DNA of 64,000 nucleotides from Candidatus Moranbacteria bacterium RIFCSPHIGHO2_01_FULL_55_24. Its GTDB lineage: Bacteria > Patescibacteria > Paceibacteria > Moranbacterales > UBA1568. A model generated the notes under the pieces. The model was not told the origin of the DNA. It saw only the letters and a list, made by a program, of their open reading frames with translations, and made no database searches. The stretch lies in the NCBI GenBank assembly GCA_001786575.1, contig MFRW01000003.1, forward strand, positions 9,251 through 73,250, read 5' to 3'. Position 1 is the first letter of the stretch, and every line of letters begins with the position of its first letter. Both the position numbers and the translations under genes were made by a program. Below are positions 17,548 to 30,506 of this stretch, piece after piece.

Positions 17548-18099
17548 ATGAAGCAAGACAAACAGAGCCAGCCTGCCCGGGAAGCCGGAGGGTCGAACTT
17601 GGAAAATATAGCCATCGGCGCCACCCGCTACATCGGGTCCCTCCCCTCTCTCATCCTCCACACCTTCTTCTTCGTGGGGATTTTTTCGCTTTCCGTTTTC
17701 GGTTTCACCTTCGACCAGATCATGCTCATCCTGACGACAGCGGTCTCGCTCGAGGCTATCTACCTCTCGATCTTCATCCAGATGACCGTCAATCGCCAGA
17801 GCGAGCAGATCGCGGAAGTGAGCGAGGACGTGGAAGAGATTTCGGAAGATGTCGAAGAGATCTCGAAGGACATCGATGATATCCAGGAAGACGTCGAGGG
17901 CATCTCCGAGGACGTGGAAGAGATCTCGAAGGACATCGACGGCATCCAGGAAGACGTGGAAGAGATTTCGGAAGAAATAGAGGAAGAGGAGCGCGAAGAG
18001 GCCGCCGAACACGCCAAGGGCGTAGAGAAGATAGAGAGGCTCGAAGGCATTCTCGCCGAGCTCCTCCAGGAAGTGAAGACGCTCAAAGGGAAGAAATGA
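17548..18099 (+). CDS. DUF1003-like membrane protein with heptad-repeat coiled coil
   Basis: Two transmembrane helices (~33-52 and ~58-79) end in a SLEAIYLSIFIQMTVNRQ motif close to that of DUF1003 proteins. Residues 91-146 are eight almost perfect acidic heptads of the form I-S/Q-x-D-V/I-x-E, a predicted long coiled coil, followed by a Glu-rich and then a basic C-terminus. The cytoplasmic coil probably oligomerises or binds a partner. Function unknown. Confidence 0.7.
   Translation: MKQDKQSQPAREAGGSNLENIAIGATRYIGSLPSLILHTFFFVGIFSLSVFGFTFDQIMLILTTAVSLEAIYLSIFIQMTVNRQSEQIAEVSEDVEEISEDVEEISKDIDDIQEDVEGISEDVEEISKDIDGIQEDVEEISEEIEEEEREEAAEHAKGVEKIERLEGILAELLQEVKTLKGKK
17839..17964 (+). repeat. 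63-bp imperfect tandem repeat, two copies, within a coding region
   Basis: 17839-17901 and 17902-17964 encode near-identical 21-residue blocks (three heptads each) with mostly silent differences, showing the coiled coil of the gene grew by duplication. Confidence 0.85.
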
Positions 18100-18117
18100 A
18101 CGAAGCTGCGAATATGA

Positions 18118-18151
18118 AAAGGGCTCTCCGACGATATCGGGGAGCCCTTTA
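18118..18151. terminator. bidirectional hairpin between convergent genes
   Basis: AAAGGGCTC and GAGCCCTTT form a 9-bp stem between the stops at 18099 (+) and 18169 (-); T runs on both sides are short. Confidence 0.6.
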
Positions 18152-18168
18152 TGGCATGAACAAGGCAT

Positions 18169-18549
18169 TCATGTGATGAATCTCGCATAGATGTTCCGCT
18201 TCGGATCGATCCTGATGTGCAGGATTTCTCCCCCGCAGAGATCCACATCGCGTTCGAGCAGGATGACGCCGGTCTCGAGCACGAACCAGAGATCCGTCCG
18301 GCACGTCAGCTCTTCTTTGTTCACGCGGAGCAGTCTGATCTGCCCCGGGAGCAGACCTGTCGGCATCCACATGTTTACAACGGAAATCATCTCATCATCC
18401 GGAGGCATGTCGGAAACCGCCAGTATGGCTTCGGAGGTTTCGTTCATGATATGGATCGTATTCTGGAACGGCGGTTCCTCTGCCGCCGCGGACGAGGTAA
18501 AGAGAATCCAGGCGAGAGAAAGTACGAGAAACTTGCTAAAAAAGGACAT
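18169..18549 (-). CDS. secreted small protein, paralogue of 18616-19089
   Basis: A signal peptide (residues 1-23, ending SSAAAEE) is followed by ~100 residues with two cysteines in CRTDLWFVLETG...DVDLCGG. The same pattern (C.vDL..ml.sG.i...dyiniC) occurs in the next gene upstream, so the two are tandem paralogues. No known family recognised. The two cysteines probably form a disulfide outside the cell membrane. Confidence 0.65.
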   Translation of the reverse strand: MSFFSKFLVLSLAWILFTSSAAAEEPPFQNTIHIMNETSEAILAVSDMPPDDEMISVVNMWMPTGLLPGQIRLLRVNKEELTCRTDLWFVLETGVILLERDVDLCGGEILHIRIDPKRNIYARFIT

Positions 18550-18615
18550 GGTTCACCCCTCTTCCCTTTGGACATTTCCAAATTGCTTTGAATATAGCTC
18601 TTGGGGAAGCAGGCG

Positions 18616-19089
18616 TCAAACAAAAAAAGAAAAGGCCCACTGGTAGGCCTTTTTTGAGGAATGTATGGATTTTCTTTCCTTTCTTTCCTTTATATTCTTC
18701 ATTTCCTTGACCACTGGCTCGGTTAGGATTCCCTTTGCGAATATCTTGATTTTGACCAGTTTGTCCGATTGCTCACAGATATTGATATAGTCCCGGAAAA
18801 TGATCTCACCGCTGTCCAGCATTGCGAGCAGATCCACAGTACACTTCACGGGATCATCTACAAAGACCATTGTCCTGCTCTCGCCATTCCGTAATGGATC
18901 ATTCGTGAAGACAGATGTGACCGACCCCTTTCTCTTCTTGCGGTCGAGTACCGAAAATATGGCGGTTTTTCCGGAAACATTCGTGACAATGAAATCGCGC
19001 ACGACGCCCTTCTCTTCTTTTTGCAGAGGCGCCGAACCGCATGGCCCCAGAAAGAACAATACCAGAACAAGAAAAAGTATTTTTCTCAT
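18616..19089 (-). CDS. secreted or lipid-anchored small protein, paralogue of 18169-18549
   Basis: Hydrophobic signal ending FFLGPCGSA, near a lipobox but with Pro before Cys, so lipidation is uncertain. The mature part has KCTVDLLAMLDSG...YINIC matching the downstream paralogue. AGGAGG 5 nt upstream fixes the start at 19089. The frame continues through the terminator hairpin at 18621-18656 to a TGA at 18616, so the last ~12 residues are encoded by the terminator; a recent loss of the original stop is possible. Confidence 0.65.
   Translation of the reverse strand: MRKILFLVLVLFFLGPCGSAPLQKEEKGVVRDFIVTNVSGKTAIFSVLDRKKRKGSVTSVFTNDPLRNGESRTMVFVDDPVKCTVDLLAMLDSGEIIFRDYINICEQSDKLVKIKIFAKGILTEPVVKEMKNIKERKERKSIHSSKKAYQWAFSFFV
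18621..18656. terminator. bidirectional intrinsic terminator overlapping a gene end
   Basis: AAAAGGCC/GGCCTTTT stem with an 8-nt loop, T-rich on both sides. It lies inside the last codons of the minus-strand gene ending at 18616. Confidence 0.8.
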
Positions 19090-19163
19090 TTCCCTCCTCC
19101 TGTCGCTGAAAGAACTCTTGATACGGGAAAGAGTAATCCTTTTCTCCGGGAAAGTCAAAATTC

Positions 19164-21824
<2,661 letters not shown>

Positions 21825-21875
21825 AAAAGTTCCTTATTCTACCACGAAAAACGCTTCCTATCAAGAGAGTCCCGG

Positions 21876-22583
21876 CTATCGGGATGACGGGAGCGCGGAA
21901 AGCGCTACATATTCTTCCACCCGCTCGGGATGGACGATCACTTCTATCGGTCCCTCGCCGGGAAAGTCGGCCTCCCGGAATCCGTTCCCGAACCAGTCCA
22001 GGCTCGTCACGGTATCGCTCGTGGCGCGCGGCAGAGCGGCGAACGCTTTGGTCGAGAAGCGATGCAGGAACGAGAGGATCCAGGCCACCAGCTGCTTCTC
22101 ACTTCCCGCCTGGACGCCATGCTTCCCGAAGCGTACGTAGGCGATGCCATGCGTATGCGCGAGTTTGATCAGCGCTCGGAAGAACGGCGGGTAGTAATGC
22201 ACGTTCTCGTGCGAATTGAGCCCGTCCGGCACCCGGCCGAAAGCTTCGCGGAACATCTCGATCTGCTCGCGCCAGACATGTGCCACCCGCGCCTCGGTCA
22301 GACGACCGGAAAGCAGGCGGAACAAGAAACTGATGAGACGGGTGATCACGCTTTCCTCCACCTGCTCGCCGCTCGCCAAGAGCCCGCGCAGGTCCAAGTG
22401 AAGGTCGATCGGGATTCCGGTCGCCTTGAGCCTCTCGCAGTCGCTTTCGGAAACTTCGCGGATGAGCACGGCGACCCGATCGATCTTCCCGGCCTGCACC
22501 AATTCCAAAGTTACCGGCACGGTATCCCGGATGCCGTAATCGTCTGCGACGATCACCAGTTTTCGGCGTTTCTCCGGATTCAT
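21876..22583 (-). CDS. ChbG/HpnK (YdjC)-family deacetylase
   Basis: Metal-binding motifs of the YdjC family: VADDYG (residues ~12-17), HLDL (61-64) and NSHENVH (~123-129; usually DSHQHVH), then a late HPE. The family removes acetyl groups from N-acetylated sugars such as chitobiose or hopanoid precursors. Substrate unknown here. The start overlaps the stop of the MGMT-like gene by 4 bp (ATGA), implying coupled translation. Confidence 0.85.
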   Translation of the reverse strand: MNPEKRRKLVIVADDYGIRDTVPVTLELVQAGKIDRVAVLIREVSESDCERLKATGIPIDLHLDLRGLLASGEQVEESVITRLISFLFRLLSGRLTEARVAHVWREQIEMFREAFGRVPDGLNSHENVHYYPPFFRALIKLAHTHGIAYVRFGKHGVQAGSEKQLVAWILSFLHRFSTKAFAALPRATSDTVTSLDWFGNGFREADFPGEGPIEVIVHPERVEEYVALSALPSSR

Positions 22584-22894
22584 AGCTTCACCCGATCAGT
22601 GCTGATAAAAGGAACGCCCTCCTTGCGGAGGAGCAAGGCTTTCTGCCGGCTGCCGCCGCGGTTGTACCCGCCCATCTTCCCGTCCGCGCGGACTACCCGA
22701 TGGCACGGGATCGCTTCATCGTAGTTTCCTTTCATAAGGCTTCCCACGGCCCGAGCCGCTCCCGGAAAGCCGGCTTTCCCGGCGACCGTGCCATACGTCA
22801 TCACCCGGCCTTCGGGGATGGCGCGTACTGCCTGTCGCACCCGCTCTCTGAATTTCGTGCTCACGGATTTTTTTCCGATCCTAGGCTTTGCCAT
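22580..22894 (-). CDS. MGMT/alkyltransferase-like protein, DNA-binding domain only
   Basis: 104 aa corresponding to the C-terminal domain of O6-alkylguanine-DNA alkyltransferase: R..V..IPEGRV.TYG..A..AG.PGAARAVG, active-site IPCHRVV with the Cys intact, then GGYNRGG...LL..EGV. The N-terminal domain is absent, as in ATL proteins, but unlike ATLs (Trp in place of Cys) the acceptor Cys is kept. Probable direct reversal of O6-alkylguanine or lesion flagging for UvrABC. Confidence 0.88.
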   Translation of the reverse strand: MAKPRIGKKSVSTKFRERVRQAVRAIPEGRVMTYGTVAGKAGFPGAARAVGSLMKGNYDEAIPCHRVVRADGKMGGYNRGGSRQKALLLRKEGVPFISTDRVKL

Positions 22895-22912
22895 ATGTTT
22901 TGCATTATCACC

Positions 22913-22948
22913 AAAGCCTCTCCACCCGAGGACGGATGAGAGGCTTAT
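22913..22948 (-). terminator. probable terminator
   Basis: AAGCCTCTC/GAGAGGCTT stem after the minus-strand gene ending at 22985; the T run is only three. Confidence 0.45.
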
Positions 22949-22984
22949 CGTACGAAAGGTCTTCCTTAGCTGCTCAAGAGAAGA

Positions 22985-23803
22985 CTATTCACCGAAAGCT
23001 GCTTTCAATTCTTTCTGGGCTGCTTCCAGAGTCGTACGGAAGTCAGTAAAAGCTTTCTCGAGAGAAGTCTGCCGGGTTTTCGCGAGCGCTTTCACCTGCC
23101 CCCCTACCTTATCGCTTGCCTGCCGGTCAGACTGCAGGGCTTCGCGGGCCGCCTGCATATCGGAGAGGAACTCTTCTCGGACGGTTTTGGCATCAGTGCC
23201 CTTCTCGCAGGAAGCCTTGGCTTCAGCCAAAGCGGCATTGGTAGCGGAGGTGAATTTCTTTTTCACGGAATCGATACCGCTCTGGCGTCCGGATACGGTA
23301 TTCTCGACACTCGTACGGAAAGAAGTGATAGCGGCATCCACGGCAGTGCGGCGCGTCTTGATCGCGGCCTCGACCGTCGTCTTGAACTTCTCTACTGCGG
23401 CCTTCTCTGCATCAGTATCGGCCTTTTCCAAAAGCTTGGCGTACATCTGGACGCGTCGCTCGTCGCCGCCATCGCGCTTCCCTTCGAGCAACTGATCACG
23501 CTTGGTGCGCTTTTCTTCAAGACGCTTCAGGCGATTATCCTGGCGTTCGTCGATCTTGCCGCTTCGCTCATCAAGACGGGCAGAAATCTGGGAAGCGTTT
23601 TCGATAAAGCGGGTGCAGAAAGCTTTCTGACGTTCATCCAAGAGTCCTTGGCGGTTCGCCTGGCGCTCTTCGATCATGGTCTGGCGCTCCGCTTTTCTCT
23701 CCTCGGCACGTTCCTTCAGGTTCTGGGCCGACACGATCAAGGGCGATCCCGCAATTATCAAAGCTGCGGCGAACGCCGAAAATTTATAGGCTGTTTTCAT
23801 CAT
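22985..23803 (-). CDS. secreted Lys/Glu/Arg-rich helical protein
   Basis: Signal peptide (residues 1-26, AGSPLIVSAQ), then ~245 residues of charged amphipathic helix with repeated ER-Q-RQ-type segments and two Cys (about 63 and 197). Predicted extracytoplasmic coiled coil. No family recognised. It overlaps the upstream TM-anchored gene by 20 bp, so the two are probably coexpressed envelope proteins. Confidence 0.7.
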   Translation of the reverse strand: MMKTAYKFSAFAAALIIAGSPLIVSAQNLKERAEERKAERQTMIEERQANRQGLLDERQKAFCTRFIENASQISARLDERSGKIDERQDNRLKRLEEKRTKRDQLLEGKRDGGDERRVQMYAKLLEKADTDAEKAAVEKFKTTVEAAIKTRRTAVDAAITSFRTSVENTVSGRQSGIDSVKKKFTSATNAALAEAKASCEKGTDAKTVREEFLSDMQAAREALQSDRQASDKVGGQVKALAKTRQTSLEKAFTDFRTTLEAAQKELKAAFGE

Positions 23804-24107
23804 ATGATTCGCTTAAGTCATTTACGCTCTGGCTATCGCTCTGGATCTCGGCTTCCGTATCGGAGCTTTCCTCATCGAAAGCTTCCGCTTCGATCATCGT
23901 TTCGCTCTCGATCTCCTGGGTGATACCATCGATATTCTCCGGAACCGGTTTCGTCTCCGCGGTCGGGGCTTCTGCCGCTTCCTTGTCCATAGCTCTTTGT
24001 GTCATAGCGTCCCGGCCGTCATCCGCAAATTGCCGGTAGATGAGGGCACCTGCGGCGATGATGGCAAAAACCGCAATGGCAACCCCTGTTGTCTGGTTTT
24101 TTGTCAT
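23784..24107 (-). CDS. small membrane-anchored acidic protein
   Basis: A single N-terminal transmembrane helix (residues ~7-25) and a ~75-residue acidic Ser/Glu/Asp-rich tail, probably disordered and outside the membrane. ATG 24107 is used; an in-frame start at 24122 adds five residues. Overlaps the downstream secreted-protein gene by 20 bp. Confidence 0.6.
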   Translation of the reverse strand: MTKNQTTGVAIAVFAIIAAGALIYRQFADDGRDAMTQRAMDKEAAEAPTAETKPVPENIDGITQEIESETMIEAEAFDEESSDTEAEIQSDSQSVNDLSESYDENSL

Positions 24108-24178
24108 ACTCTTTATTTTCAAAACTTACGCTGTGATTCCTATTATACCTCGAAAAATCAGGACACCAAAAAGCCCCT

Positions 24179-26233
<2,055 letters not shown>

Positions 26234-26273
26234 ACGAAAATATTCCTTCACTTTTAGGGTAGCACACCGGGAA

Positions 26274-26963
26274 TCAGCGCTTCATCCCCCGGAGCTTGGA
26301 GAGACATCTCTCGAAAATCCGGACGCCGGCTCCGCGATGCAGGTAGAGATATCCGAGGAAGGCTGCCACCGCTACCCACGCGAGGATGTCGGCATAATAT
26401 TTGTAATCATTCACGTTCTGCCACAGGCGGTTGAGCGAAGCGAGGCCTGCATAGCCGAGCACCATGTAGCCGAGGTCCTTGACGAAGTTTCCGAGGAAAG
26501 AGGCTATGAGGAATACTCTGGTATTGATCTTCACGATTCCGCACGCGATCGAGGTAAGCGTGACCGGAAAGAACGGTGTCGCGCGCATCATGAAGAGCGC
26601 TCCGCCGTCCTTCCAGTGGTGTCCGCTGAAACGCTGGCCGATACTCTCGACTTCGGCATGGCCCACGCCGAAGAGACGTTGCAGGCGCGGGATGAGGATG
26701 TCTTCCAGGCGATCGCCTATCCAGTAATAGAAGTACGCTCCGAAGAGGCGCGCCACATTGCCGATGAGCGCCAGAAAGACGAGCGCTACAAGCGAGCGGC
26801 CGTCAGCCAGCGCGAGCGATCCGGTGATTCCCATGACAAGCGAGGCCGGAATGAAGCTGAAGATCTCTTCGAAGAGAGAACCGAGAAAGACGAACCATTC
26901 CAAGGGCACTTGGGAAGCGAAAAGGCGGAACCATTGTTCGATAGATCCGAAAAACTGCATCAT
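26274..26963 (-). CDS. DedA/VTT-domain membrane protein
   Basis: Hydrophobic protein of 229 aa with the VTT/DedA core: E.IFSFIPASLVMGITG, a G...G..YYWIG.R segment, RATPFFPVTLTSIACGIVKI (the re-entrant loop with Arg and Pro) and GNFVKDLGYMVLGY. DedA proteins act in lipid-carrier recycling and membrane homeostasis. It lies between uvrB and the helicase gene on the minus strand. Confidence 0.85.
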   Translation of the reverse strand: MMQFFGSIEQWFRLFASQVPLEWFVFLGSLFEEIFSFIPASLVMGITGSLALADGRSLVALVFLALIGNVARLFGAYFYYWIGDRLEDILIPRLQRLFGVGHAEVESIGQRFSGHHWKDGGALFMMRATPFFPVTLTSIACGIVKINTRVFLIASFLGNFVKDLGYMVLGYAGLASLNRLWQNVNDYKYYADILAWVAVAAFLGYLYLHRGAGVRIFERCLSKLRGMKR

Positions 26964-27022
26964 GCGGGTTTTGTCTGCGTCAAAGAGAAAAAGGGAATGC
27001 CGGATTTCTCTCCAAGTATACC

Positions 27023-28258
27023 TTACTTGTCGAAGTCGGCATCCACGAATGTGAGGGCGATCCCCTTCTTGCCTGCCCGGCCGGTACGGCCGATGCGATG
27101 GACGTAGTCGTCGTAGGTTTCCGGAATATCGTAATTGATGACATGCGTGACGTCAGGGATATCCAATCCGCGCGCGGCCACATCGGTCGCGACGAGGACC
27201 TGGACTTCGTCCCGGGTGAAGCGCTTGAGTGCGCGGCTCCGGGCCGACTGGGTCTTGTCGCCATGGATGGCGTCCACGCGGAAGCCGCGTTCAGTCAGCT
27301 GGCGTGCCAAATGTTCCACACCGCGCTTGGTCCGTCCGAAAATAATCACTTTGGAGAAGTCGCGGTCCAGGAGCAGCTGATGCAGGAGGTCAATCTTCAC
27401 GTCCTTCTTGCCGACGCGGATGACATCCTGGATGACATTCTGCGAAGTTGCCCGCGGCTTGACGGTAAACGTCAGCGGATCCTGCAGGAACTGCGCGGCG
27501 AGCTCGGAAATGAGCTTCGGCATGGTGGCCGAGAAGAACAGGAGGAGACGCGGCTTGCTGATCTGGAGGAGCATCTTCTTCACGTCCTTGAGGAATCCCA
27601 TGTCGAGCATGCGATCCACTTCGTCCAAAACGACGGCCTGGAAATTCCGCACATCGAGCTTCTTGCGCTCGATGAGATCCAAGAGACGGCCAGGCGTCCC
27701 GATCACGAAGTGCGGGTTCCTCGCCAAGGTGCGGATCTGCTCATCGAGGTAAGTGCCGCCGATACAAACGACGGAACCGATACGGAGGCCGTGTGCGAAG
27801 AGACGGAACTCGCGATCGATCTGTTCTGCCAGTTCGCGGGTCGGTGCGATGATGAGAGTGCGATGGTTCGGATTCTTGAGCGTCTTGTGGATGAGCGGCA
27901 GGAGGAAGGCTGCGGTCTTGCCGGTTCCGGTATTCGCGACTCCGATGACGTCACGTCCTTCGAGGATGACCGGGATGGTCAACCCTTGGATCGGCGTCGG
28001 GTGGAGAAGGTTCCGATGGGCGAGATTCTTCTTGATCCGCTCGTCGAGCTTGAAATCATCGAAGTGAGCCACCGGGCTCTCGATGATCGGCAGGTCTCCC
28101 GGCTCTATATGGCCCTTGGTAATGCGCGTCAAATCGAACGAGATCTTCCCCAGCTTCTTCTTGTGCTTGATCTCGCCCCGACGCTTCTTCTGGATAAACT
28201 TCTTCTTTCCTGGGGACACGGCGCGTTTGCGCTTTCCCCGTACAACTTTCGTTGCCAT
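27023..28258 (-). CDS. DEAD-box-family ATP-dependent RNA helicase (DEVD variant)
   Basis: Basic N-terminal tail (residues 1-45), Q-motif region (TPIQGLTIP), motif I ANTGTGKTAAF, Ia PTRELAEQ, Ib GTPGRLLDL, II VLDEVD (Val instead of Ala in DEAD), III SATMP, then the RecA2 domain with ATDVAARGLDI and HRIGRTGRAG. About 411 aa, RhlE-like without a long C-terminal tail. Start set at ATG 28258 (MATKVVRGK). Probably unwinds rRNA or mRNA structure in ribosome assembly or decay with RNase J. Confidence 0.92.
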   Translation of the reverse strand: MATKVVRGKRKRAVSPGKKKFIQKKRRGEIKHKKKLGKISFDLTRITKGHIEPGDLPIIESPVAHFDDFKLDERIKKNLAHRNLLHPTPIQGLTIPVILEGRDVIGVANTGTGKTAAFLLPLIHKTLKNPNHRTLIIAPTRELAEQIDREFRLFAHGLRIGSVVCIGGTYLDEQIRTLARNPHFVIGTPGRLLDLIERKKLDVRNFQAVVLDEVDRMLDMGFLKDVKKMLLQISKPRLLLFFSATMPKLISELAAQFLQDPLTFTVKPRATSQNVIQDVIRVGKKDVKIDLLHQLLLDRDFSKVIIFGRTKRGVEHLARQLTERGFRVDAIHGDKTQSARSRALKRFTRDEVQVLVATDVAARGLDIPDVTHVINYDIPETYDDYVHRIGRTGRAGKKGIALTFVDADFDK

Positions 28259-28395
28259 AAACATACATACTAATGATATTATCTCGCAAAAAGTTGCAAG
28301 ATAATACATCGTCTGATGTCTTCACTTGCGCGTCCGCCACCCGGGGTGGACAGGAAACAGGGCCCGAGGGTCTGTCTCTTCTTCTTTGCTGGCCA

Positions 28396-28422
28396 ACAAA
28401 AACAGCCTATCTATCAGGCTGT
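28396..28422 (-). terminator. intrinsic terminator
   Basis: On the minus strand ACAGCCT/AGGCTGT stem then TTTTTG, ~30 nt after the gene ending at 28451. Confidence 0.75.
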
Positions 28423-28450
28423 ATATTCGACATTTAATTAAAGCAGAGAT

Positions 28451-28678
28451 TTATGGCTTTGTCAAACCGGCAGGTTCCGGGGAGCGGCTTTTCCTCCCAT
28501 CCAAGTGCTCCTGGATGACTTTCGCATCCATTTCCGTGCGGACGCTCCGCTCGGCATACGCGGCTACCTTGAGCCCGGCCACGACGGTGATGCAGGCAAA
28601 GCTGACACTCAAGATAAGTATCAAGAGAAAGGCCATGCCGGAGGAAATCTCTCTGCCGAGTCCGAAAGAAGAAGTCAT
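28451..28678 (-). CDS. small single-pass membrane protein, 75 aa
   Basis: One transmembrane helix (~residues 15-37), short N-terminus and a charged C-terminal tail. No family recognised. It follows the 90-aa gene by 3 nt and ends before a terminator, so both form a two-gene unit. Confidence 0.5.
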   Translation of the reverse strand: MTSSFGLGREISSGMAFLLILILSVSFACITVVAGLKVAAYAERSVRTEMDAKVIQEHLDGRKSRSPEPAGLTKP

Positions 28679-28681
28679 AGG

Positions 28682-28954
28682 CTAGAGTTCTTCGTCGAGC
28701 GTCTTATCGATGATCTGGATGTCCCGGTCGCTTAGATGGTTCGCGCCCCGGTGCTCGCGGAGGGCCCGGACCAACTGATCTTTTTCCCGGCGATCGATGC
28801 CGTGGTGGACACCCGGCTCATTGAGCGCCGCATCAGCTGTCTCCGAGAGCCGGTCGATCTCGTTATGCGTCAGACCGCGACTGTAAAGCTTGTTCCGCAC
28901 ATCATTCTTGAAATCACGCGGCATGATGCGTTTGGATGGAAAGAAGAGTCCCAT
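28682..28954 (-). CDS. small hypothetical protein, 90 aa
   Basis: Charged, soluble, probably all-helical (DFKNDVRNKLYSRGLTHNEI ... LVRALREHRG). No family recognised. First gene of a two-gene unit with the membrane protein ending at 28451. Confidence 0.5.
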   Translation of the reverse strand: MGLFFPSKRIMPRDFKNDVRNKLYSRGLTHNEIDRLSETADAALNEPGVHHGIDRREKDQLVRALREHRGANHLSDRDIQIIDKTLDEEL

Positions 28955-29002
28955 AGGCGTTTCTTTTTTTCAGTATACCCCAAGTACGCCTCCGGGACAA
29001 AA

Positions 29003-29037
29003 GAAAAGGGGCGCGAGAATACATGTACTCGCGCCCC
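29003..29037 (-). terminator. strong intrinsic terminator
   Basis: A 10-bp perfect stem, GGGGCGCGAG/CTCGCGCCCC, followed on the minus strand by TTTTCTTTT, just after the gene ending at 29058. Confidence 0.85.
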
Positions 29038-29057
29038 GCATCAGGAACTATGAAGCG

Positions 29058-29324
29058 TTATTTTCGGATAGAAATCCTGCTCACCTGGGACGACCCTCCT
29101 CCAGCGCGCAGTTTCCGTTCCGTTCTTGAGCGCTTGCGAGCGAGAAATTCATCGGCTTCCGCCTTGAGCTTCTGCTCGAGAGACTTCAAGAAATCATCAG
29201 GTTCATGGACCGGACTCGGAAACAACAGGATGACCTCTGCACTGACGAGCTGTTTGTCAGCCTGTTTTTCGTCCGCTCCCTTCAAGGAAAGTTTTTTCCT
29301 TCCGATGACTGCCCCTTTAGACAT
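29058..29324 (-). CDS. small basic hypothetical protein, 88 aa
   Basis: Lys/Arg-rich, with no signal or membrane segment. The middle part (EVILLFPSPVHEPDDFLKSLEQ) may be a small folded core. No family recognised. Supported mainly by the strong terminator directly after it. Confidence 0.5.
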   Translation of the reverse strand: MSKGAVIGRKKLSLKGADEKQADKQLVSAEVILLFPSPVHEPDDFLKSLEQKLKAEADEFLARKRSRTERKLRAGGGSSQVSRISIRK

Positions 29325-29506
29325 AACTGTAGACCCCTTTCAGTAAAACGAAGGTATGGAGTGTGAAATGCCTCGTCGCTTCAAACCAGGCTTTCAGATG
29401 CCTTCTCTTCGGAAAAGCCGCTGAAAGTCTGATTCGAAACCCTTCAAAGAACCTATAATCGGATAGTTTAGCTGATTTGAAGGGACGCGTCAATCACCCT
29501 CTACTA

Positions 29507-30490
29507 TTATTCAGGCGTCTCCCGATACGCATTGATTACGACCGATAATCGATCACTATAATAGCGCCCGAGTTCCAGGATATTCTCCAGGCTCAAGACG
29601 CTTGTCGCCCGGCAATAGCCATCGAACGCCGCCCGGTCTTCCGGTGTCAGCGTGACCGGGGTCACCGTCTGGGCCTGCATGAGATAGTACATGAGAGACT
29701 CCGGATTTTCAACATGGTCCAGCCCGAGGGCATGGCCGAACTCATGGGCGAGGACCAGCCGTAGCTCGTCACGATCGCGGAACTGGTACACATTTATCTG
29801 CCGTCCCTGGTACTCTCCCTGATCGAACTCTTCTGCCGGCCCATAACGCTCCTGGTATGCCTCGAGCGTATTGTTGAATGTCTCGACGACTTTCCCCTCC
29901 GCACGGGCGAGTTTGTTCAGCTGCTCCACCAGAACATTGATCTTCGTACGTTCGGCATTGAGCGCTTCGGCTTCGCGCCGCAGGGCGCTCGCCTCTCCCT
30001 GGAGGCGCTCGTATTCGTCCGGCGGCGCCCCGCCTTCCTTGTTCCACTTCTTCACATCGCGCTCGTATTCCGCGAGGCGCGCCTCATAAGCGGCTGCTTT
30101 TTTCTCATAGGTCCGGAGGCGCGTATCGTAGTCCGCCTTTGCCGTGTCGTACTTCTTGCCGATGCTTTCCTGCTCGACAGCGGTCTTGGCACCCTCGGCT
30201 TCTACCTTTTTCTGCGCGAGCGTCTGTTCCTGGCGCTCATCGAACACCAGATTCACCACGAACGCGGCGGATGCGTCGTGCTGGAAAAGATTCCTTCCGG
30301 CATAGGATTCCCAGGGCTTCTCGGCTTCCTCGAGGACCTGCTGCAATTCCGTCCGGCTGATGCCGAAGCGCTCATCCACCGCGCCGAGCGAATAGTCGAG
30401 CCTTTCCTTGCAGGGCACCAGGGAAGAGAGGATGAAGACGCCGCCGAAGAGGACGATTAAGAGGACTGCGAATTGTATTCCGAAACGCAT
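29507..30490 (-). CDS. membrane-anchored matrixin-like zinc metalloprotease with coiled coil
   Basis: An N-terminal transmembrane or lipoprotein-like segment (IVLFGGVFILSSLVPC) is followed by a helical region with a long coiled coil (~residues 95-200), then the zinc site HEFGHALGLDH (HExxHxxGxxH) and a Met-turn-like PESLMYYLM. This is the M10/archaemetzincin-like arrangement; extracellular proteolysis is likely. AAGGGG upstream of 30490 supports this start over 30562. The coiled-coil insert before the catalytic helix is unusual for matrixins. Confidence 0.8.
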   Translation of the reverse strand: MRFGIQFAVLLIVLFGGVFILSSLVPCKERLDYSLGAVDERFGISRTELQQVLEEAEKPWESYAGRNLFQHDASAAFVVNLVFDERQEQTLAQKKVEAEGAKTAVEQESIGKKYDTAKADYDTRLRTYEKKAAAYEARLAEYERDVKKWNKEGGAPPDEYERLQGEASALRREAEALNAERTKINVLVEQLNKLARAEGKVVETFNNTLEAYQERYGPAEEFDQGEYQGRQINVYQFRDRDELRLVLAHEFGHALGLDHVENPESLMYYLMQAQTVTPVTLTPEDRAAFDGYCRATSVLSLENILELGRYYSDRLSVVINAYRETPE

Positions 30491-30506
30491 ACGCTGTTCC
30501 CCTTCT

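Noticed and set aside
17818..17985. Short tandem repeats that could suggest a CRISPR array
   Set aside because: Repeats are in frame, encode heptads of a coiled coil and have no unique spacers.
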